DNA of 64,000 nt from Deltaproteobacteria bacterium (GTDB lineage: Bacteria; Desulfobacterota; Desulfuromonadia; Geobacterales; Geobacteraceae). Positions 60,025 to 64,000 of this stretch are shown piece after piece. The DNA is taken from NCBI GenBank assembly GCA_009668975.1, contig SBEG01000012.1, forward strand, positions 42,691-106,690, in the 5' to 3' direction. The stretch's first letter is position 1. Each line of letters starts with the position of its first letter. The notes below the pieces were generated by a model. That model saw nothing but the letters and a program-made list of their open reading frames with translations. It searched no databases and was not told where the DNA came from. The translations under genes and the position numbers were made by a program.

Positions 60025-60111
60025 GGGGTCACTATAACCAATTATCTAAAAAAGGTAAAGGTCACGGTTTGTTATGACTTTCAGCCTTTTTCCTGAGGAG
60101 CAGGTTACATT

Positions 60112-60549
60112 ATGGGCTTCATGCGCGATGTTGAGATTGTCTGGGACGATCTCCTGGAGGCTTTCGAAAATATTGATCCGGAAACGGTTTTTTTCATTGA
60201 CCGGGATACGGGGGAGATTTTTTCCGTTCCGTTAGACTATGAGGACGACGATTTTTGGGAGGAGATCGAGGCAAATGAGGATCGTTATCTCCAAATACCT
60301 GAATTCGATTATGATCAAGAGCGGCAATTACTCCACGAATTTATCAAGGGGATGACAAACTCTTCTCTGAAAGGACTACTGGAGCGATCTTTGATGGGGA
60401 AAAGACCATTTGGAAGGTTGGAAGAAATACTGTCTTTTTACCCTGAAGAATCAGAGCGGCTTCTTGCTCTAAAGGATGAACTGATCGCCGCTCGAATTCG
60501 AAACTGGTTGGAGAATAATGACATTTTTTTAGCTGATGAGCATCACTGA
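60112..60549 (+). CDS. UPF0158 family protein
   Basis: 145 residues, ATG 60112 with GAGGAGCAGG upstream; ATG 60121 is an alternative. The acidic N-terminal half (VEIVWDDLLEAFEN, then DRDTGEIFSV and DDDFWEEIEAN) and the RPFGRLEEILSFYPEESERL segment match the uncharacterised UPF0158 family. There is no signal peptide or membrane segment. No function is known; it stands alone, divergent from lpxH. Confidence 0.8.
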   Translation: MGFMRDVEIVWDDLLEAFENIDPETVFFIDRDTGEIFSVPLDYEDDDFWEEIEANEDRYLQIPEFDYDQERQLLHEFIKGMTNSSLKGLLERSLMGKRPFGRLEEILSFYPEESERLLALKDELIAARIRNWLENNDIFLADEHH

Positions 60550-60596
60550 GATGATTCGGCGGACAGCTCAACTTGTGCTCGTGGGTCCGAGATCTT

Positions 60597-60738
60597 AGCA
60601 AGCTGTTGGAAAACTATGGCAGGGTTGATCTGTGGCGGTAGCGTTCGAGGACTCAACGTACCCTACGGTACCCGTCAGCATCTCGCGCGTTGTTGCTTGC
60701 ATCTAGACCCCCTCTTGACGTTATTCAATAGCCTGTTA
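60597..60738. repeat. possible degenerate repeat element with imperfect ends
   Basis: AGCAAGCTGTTGGAAAAC at the left faces GTTATTCAATAGCCTGTTA at the right; their inner 13 bases are complementary at 10 positions. Between them are GTACCCTACGGTAC and a GC-rich stretch. The pattern resembles the dispersed non-coding repeats of Geobacter-type genomes. It fills most of the 245-base gap before the permease gene, which otherwise holds nothing recognisable. Confidence 0.4.
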
Positions 60739-60794
60739 ACGAGTCTGATCTCACTGACTTAATTCAGGTTTTCTTGTCTTTAGGCGGTAACCCC

Positions 60795-61841
60795 ATGTCT
60801 CAAAATCTGTCTTTGTTCCAAAAAAGCGGAATTGCTCTCCTGGTAATAGCTGTCTTTTCAGCTTTTGGCTATGCAATTCAGCATACGTTGTCCTGTTTGC
60901 TGCTCTCCTTTGTACTGGCATACCTCTTCGACCCCTTTGTCATATTGCTGGAGAAAAAAGGAATCCGACGAATATACGGTATCCTCATTCTCTATACATT
61001 TCTCTCAATTCTCACTTTTTTCAGCATTTTTTTCCTTTTCCCGCTGCTCAATATCCGCTGGGGATTGCTTGTCCATGAGTTTCCAGGTTACGTTCAGAAC
61101 TTTAAAAGTATGACGACTGATCTGAGAGGGCAATTTGGGCCGGAGTTCGCCGCCGAAGAGTGGCAATGGCTGGTTAATTACGTTCAAGCTGGGGTTGACC
61201 GGTTGTTGTCCAAGTTCGGTGCCGGAGTGTACGATGCTGCATCCAGTGTCGTGTTCAATTTCTTTAACGTTCTGCTGGCACCGGTTCTGGCTTTTTTTAT
61301 GCTCTATTACAAAAGAGAAGCCAGGGAAGGTATCCTGCGCTGGCTGCCTTCCGCTCAACGTGGCTTTCTCGTATCAGTCGGTCATGATATAAACCGAAGT
61401 ATCGGCGGTTTCCTCAAGGGGCAGTTGCTCGTGTCAGTGATAGTTGCTCTCTTATCCACGATTGCCATGGTCCTGCTTAAGGTGAATCATCCTCTTTTTT
61501 CCGGAATTTTTGCCGGATTAGCCTCAATTATTCCTTTCGTCGGAGTCATTCTGGCAACTATTCCGCCGCTGTTTTTTGCCTATGCGGAGTACCAGAGCGG
61601 GGTCATTCTTCTCCAGATTTGCGCGGTTTTTTCAGTGATCTATTTTTTAGAGGGCTATGTTATAAAACCCTTGATATTCAAGGAATCGATGGATCTGAAT
61701 CCGCTTGTGACGATCATCATGATCATGATCCTTGGCGAATTGCTTGGTTTTTGGGGGATCCTCCTCGCCATCCCGATTACCGGGGCGATCAAGATTTTCT
61801 GTCACCATCTGCGGCTTGCGGATGAGGCAGGTGGCGACTGA
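60795..61841 (+). CDS. AI-2E family transporter (PerM-like permease)
   Basis: 348 residues from ATG 60795; an in-frame TTG lies seven codons earlier. About eight hydrophobic segments are visible, starting with GIALLVIAVFSAFGYAI and LSFVLAYLFDPFVILLEKKG, the latter typical of the family. Near the end, FLKGQLLVSVIVALLSTIA, then GLASIIPFVGVILATIPP and LGFWGILLAIPITGAIKI are hallmark segments. Members transport varied substrates (autoinducer-2, sodium/proton exchange), so the substrate is open. It ends convergent with the next minus-strand gene. Confidence 0.88.
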   Translation: MSQNLSLFQKSGIALLVIAVFSAFGYAIQHTLSCLLLSFVLAYLFDPFVILLEKKGIRRIYGILILYTFLSILTFFSIFFLFPLLNIRWGLLVHEFPGYVQNFKSMTTDLRGQFGPEFAAEEWQWLVNYVQAGVDRLLSKFGAGVYDAASSVVFNFFNVLLAPVLAFFMLYYKREAREGILRWLPSAQRGFLVSVGHDINRSIGGFLKGQLLVSVIVALLSTIAMVLLKVNHPLFSGIFAGLASIIPFVGVILATIPPLFFAYAEYQSGVILLQICAVFSVIYFLEGYVIKPLIFKESMDLNPLVTIIMIMILGELLGFWGILLAIPITGAIKIFCHHLRLADEAGGD

Positions 61842-61850
61842 AAGCAAGAG

Positions 61851-61874
61851 CCCATTTTCCTGCCAGCAAATGGG
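61851..61874. terminator. weak hairpin between convergent genes
   Basis: CCCATTT pairs with AAATGGG around a ten-base loop ten bases after the permease stop. It lacks a T-run, so a termination role is uncertain. Confidence 0.3.
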
Positions 61875-61953
61875 GTCTGCATATCCACAGTGCAAGCGGT
61901 AATCTGGTGATGGCTGCGTGGCGCGAACAGGTGCCCCCTGGCGTTATGGTTCT

Positions 61954-62538
61954 TTATTTCTTCTGGAAAATCAACTTTGCAGTGGGCATCTCATCATGAA
62001 GTTTCTCTTCCTGGGTGAGGATTTTTCCGGGAAACCCTTGGAAAATTCTGACTAGTTCTCCCGGTTGCAGTAGATGCTCTTTACTATGGTTGTTTGGGAC
62101 AAAAGGTGAATCCACCAGGGTGTCGAAGACGAGAATGCCGCCGGAAGATAGGGCCGCGACAGACTTCGGGATCAGATTTCGCAGGAGAAAATTGCAGTTG
62201 AGTATAAGATCGTACTGCTCGGTGAATTCGTACCGCTCGAGGTTTACTGCGCGGAAGTCGATCGTTACTCCTTCTCGTTCCATCCACTGGCGGCCTTTCT
62301 CCAAACCTACTGCGGAAATATCCAGTCCGGAGACCTGAAATCCCCTTTTGGCTAGAAAAATACTGTTTCTTCCCTCTCCACAGGCAACATCGAGGGCTTT
62401 TGTCCCGGGGACATGCGCCATGATGAGATCCAAATGGTCGACAAGATATCGCGAAGGGTCTATCCCTAGAACGCATGTTTCGTTTCGAAAGCGATTATCC
62501 CATTTCAACTGGCTGTTTTCTTCTGCATCCTGATGCAT
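61954..62538 (-). CDS. class I SAM-dependent methyltransferase
   Basis: 194 residues. ATG 62538 is chosen because AAAGGAG stands six bases before it; an ATG ten codons further upstream has no such site. Motif I reads ALDVACGEGRNSIFLAKRG, motif II VSGLDIS, followed by YDLILNCNFLLRNLIP and GGILVFDTL. This is the TehB/UbiE-like small methyltransferase type, often annotated tellurite-resistance-like. The substrate is not predictable. It is transcribed toward the permease gene and divergently from the glycosyltransferase at 62700. Confidence 0.83.
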   Translation of the reverse strand: MHQDAEENSQLKWDNRFRNETCVLGIDPSRYLVDHLDLIMAHVPGTKALDVACGEGRNSIFLAKRGFQVSGLDISAVGLEKGRQWMEREGVTIDFRAVNLERYEFTEQYDLILNCNFLLRNLIPKSVAALSSGGILVFDTLVDSPFVPNNHSKEHLLQPGELVRIFQGFPGKILTQEEKLHDEMPTAKLIFQKK

Positions 62539-62699
62539 CAGCAACTCCTTTGAGAGAAAATTCCACAATGTTCCACATTTTCTGTGAAAAGCCCAGCAAG
62601 GTCAAGGAGGAACTGACAAAATGGTATCTGGCCGGTTGACCAAGTTTGGAAGGGTAACGGCAGGATTTCTGGTATGCGTTTAGCATTTTGCGAGGGTGC

Positions 62700-63782
62700 A
62701 TGACGATAACCGGACCAGCATTTGAGCTCTCCCTTATTGTCCCGGTTCTGAATGAAGCGGCAGGGATTGCCACTTTTCTGCGGGGCTTGGCAGCGCAGCA
62801 GGGCGTTTCCTTTCAGGTAATCCTGTGTGACGGAGGGTCAACTGATGACACTGTGGCAAGAGCTTCTGCCCTGATTGATGAACTTCCGTTTCCGTTGCTG
62901 CTGATTCATGCCGAAAAAGGACGTGCCCGGCAGATGAATGCGGGAACCCAAACCGCGACGGGTGAATATTTCTTGTTTCTCCATGCCGACTCAACATTTG
63001 TGGATCCATTTGCCCTCAGGCAGGGGCTCTCTGTTCTGCGGCAGGCAGAATGGAGAGCCGGCGGCAAAAGGATTGCCGCCCACTTCTCACTCCGTTTTCA
63101 GGAATGTGCCGGAGGCGTATCCTTTGCCTATTACTTTGCCGCAGGCAAGGCCCGTCTGGAAAGGTCAGGGTGCACTCATGGGGACCAGGGTTTTCTGCTG
63201 AACCGTAAATTTTTTGCCGAAGCGGGCCCATTTGACCCGTCTTGCCTGACCATGGAGGATACCCGCTTTGCCGAAAATGTGCGTGCCATAGGCTCCTGGT
63301 TGCTGCTTCCGTTCGAACTCGTTACGTCCGTGCGTCGCTTTGAGGCGGAAGGGGTGCTCGAACGAAACGTCCTCAATATGATTCTCATGACCTTGGCCGC
63401 GGTCGGACGGGAAGATTTCATCCGGGAAATGCCGGGGATCTATGCCACACAGTGCCTGACGGGACGGTTGCGGCTGTTTCCTTTCCTTGACAGGATCCGG
63501 CAGTTGATCAATGGGTTGTCCTCTGCGGCCAGGATGAGGTTCTGGTATTCGGTTGGTCATTATGTCAGCTTGAATGCCTGGCAAATTACTTTTTTCCTGG
63601 ATATGCGTAATAACTTCCGAAACGCGGTACCGCTGGGGCAGGGTAAGACAGCATACCTGGATTTTTTCGACCGGCACGGGGCGAGGATTTTTCGAACCAG
63701 CCCAATGGCAGTATTTGCTGCCGGGTTGACGCACATCGCGTTTCGCGGGGTCTGTCTACTTGCCCGCTTCCGGGGTTGGTGA
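62700..63782 (+). CDS. TIGR04283-type family 2 glycosyltransferase
   Basis: 360 residues from ATG 62700, four bases after GAGGG. The start ELSLIVPVLNEAAGI, the ILCDGGSTDDT strand, KGRARQMNAGTQTATGEYFL and FLHADSTF match the rSAM/selenodomain-associated transferase 2 group. GDQGFLLNRKFF and the MEDTRFAENV active-site segment follow. About 120 extra residues after the usual ~230-residue domain form a C-terminal region with a hydrophobic segment near the end. The typical partner (TIGR04282 transferase 1) is not in the window. Product unknown. Confidence 0.8.
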   Translation: MTITGPAFELSLIVPVLNEAAGIATFLRGLAAQQGVSFQVILCDGGSTDDTVARASALIDELPFPLLLIHAEKGRARQMNAGTQTATGEYFLFLHADSTFVDPFALRQGLSVLRQAEWRAGGKRIAAHFSLRFQECAGGVSFAYYFAAGKARLERSGCTHGDQGFLLNRKFFAEAGPFDPSCLTMEDTRFAENVRAIGSWLLLPFELVTSVRRFEAEGVLERNVLNMILMTLAAVGREDFIREMPGIYATQCLTGRLRLFPFLDRIRQLINGLSSAARMRFWYSVGHYVSLNAWQITFFLDMRNNFRNAVPLGQGKTAYLDFFDRHGARIFRTSPMAVFAAGLTHIAFRGVCLLARFRGW

Positions 63783-63798
63783 GCCGAAATATTGTATC

Positions 63799-63828
63799 TT
63801 GACAATATTTGAGCGGATTGTTTATTGT
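63799..63828 (+). promoter_or_regulatory. promoter for the gene at the right edge
   Basis: TTGACA at 63799-63804 and TATTGT at 63823-63828, 18 bases apart, lie 15 bases before the next ATG. The -10 is weak (four of six). Confidence 0.45.
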
Positions 63829-63842
63829 TGAAAAATATAATT

Positions 63843-64000
63843 ATGAAAAAAATATTTCCGGCGAAATTCGTTTCTCAACTTCTGCTCGTGGTTATGCTGA
63901 CCATGACGATTACCGGTGTGCATGAAAGTGTGCATGCCATGCAGTTGAGTTTCCCCCGATATTGTGGACAGTCCGAAAAGCTGCTACAACTGAGCACGGA
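63843..64000 (+). CDS. putative secreted protein, 3' end outside window
   Basis: 52 codons are visible before the window ends. The start MKKIFPAKFVSQLLLVVMLT has a lysine pair and then a hydrophobic core continuing to about residue 25, as in a signal peptide; cleavage could be after HAM or thereabouts. The next residues (QLSFPRYCGQSEKL) match nothing I recognise. No ribosome site is obvious. An upstream promoter supports transcription. Confidence 0.5.
   Translation, partial: MKKIFPAKFVSQLLLVVMLTMTITGVHESVHAMQLSFPRYCGQSEKLLQLST

Overview
The window looks like the chromosome of a Desulfuromonadales/Geobacter-type deltaproteobacterium. The evidence is the gene order leuB-asd-truA-rplM-rpsI-argC-ygiQ-tRNA(Thr,Tyr,Gly,Thr)-tuf, the EF-Tu sequence type, duplicated tuf genes, a continuous rpoBC-str-S10-spc-alpha block, zinc-type S14/L33/L36, and Gram-negative lipid A and O-antigen genes. 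The genus is inferred and no rRNA is present to settle it.

Layout. (1) 1-16179: a dense plus-strand surface-polysaccharide cluster. It holds the end of a Wzt-type O-antigen exporter ATPase, a B12-binding-type radical SAM enzyme, a SAM methyltransferase, a 1,000-residue fused glycosyltransferase/methyltransferase, two SDR sugar-nucleotide enzymes, heptose-7-phosphate kinase (hddA), heptose-1-phosphate guanylyltransferase (hddC), two more family-2 glycosyltransferases, a large HAD-like protein and a UDP-galactopyranose-mutase-like flavoprotein. Genes 1-13 are nearly all coupled by overlaps or tiny gaps, so this is probably one transcript. The DNA is far more GC-rich than the rest of the window. 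(2) 16180-16897: a 718-base gap with a decayed MazF-like toxin gene, a 53-base double palindrome and a promoter. (3) 16898-23977: leuB, asd, truA, rplM, rpsI, argC and ygiQ, with several clear promoters and terminators. (4) 24113-57178: four tRNAs, tuf1, rpmG, tRNA-Trp, secE, nusG, rplKAJL, rpoBC, rpsLG, fusA, tuf2, then the S10, spc and alpha operons to rplQ, closed by a strong terminator. (5) 57179-64000: a penicillin-binding transpeptidase, a YkgJ-like protein, lpxH (minus strand), a UPF0158 protein, an AI-2E-family permease, a methyltransferase (minus strand), a TIGR04283-type glycosyltransferase and the start of a secreted protein, with two repeat-like intergenic elements.

How the genes work together. 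The left cluster plausibly makes GDP-D-glycero-D-manno-heptose and converts it by a dehydratase/reductase pair to a deoxy or epimerised heptose. That sugar would be built into an O-antigen by the glycosyltransferases, capped or modified by methyltransferases, and exported through Wzm/Wzt with the Wzt C-terminal domain recognising the chain end. The central block is the core transcription/translation machinery. It carries visible regulatory RNA: an L10 leader upstream of rplJ and an attenuator-like hairpin between rplL and rpoB. The two tuf copies look identical over 1,187 bases, including the ribosome-binding site, which indicates ongoing gene conversion.

No complete new defence or mobile system was found. 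The most unusual items are the heptose/B12-radical-SAM polysaccharide cluster with its composition mosaic, the toxin remnant next to a double palindrome, and two MITE-like elements on the right.
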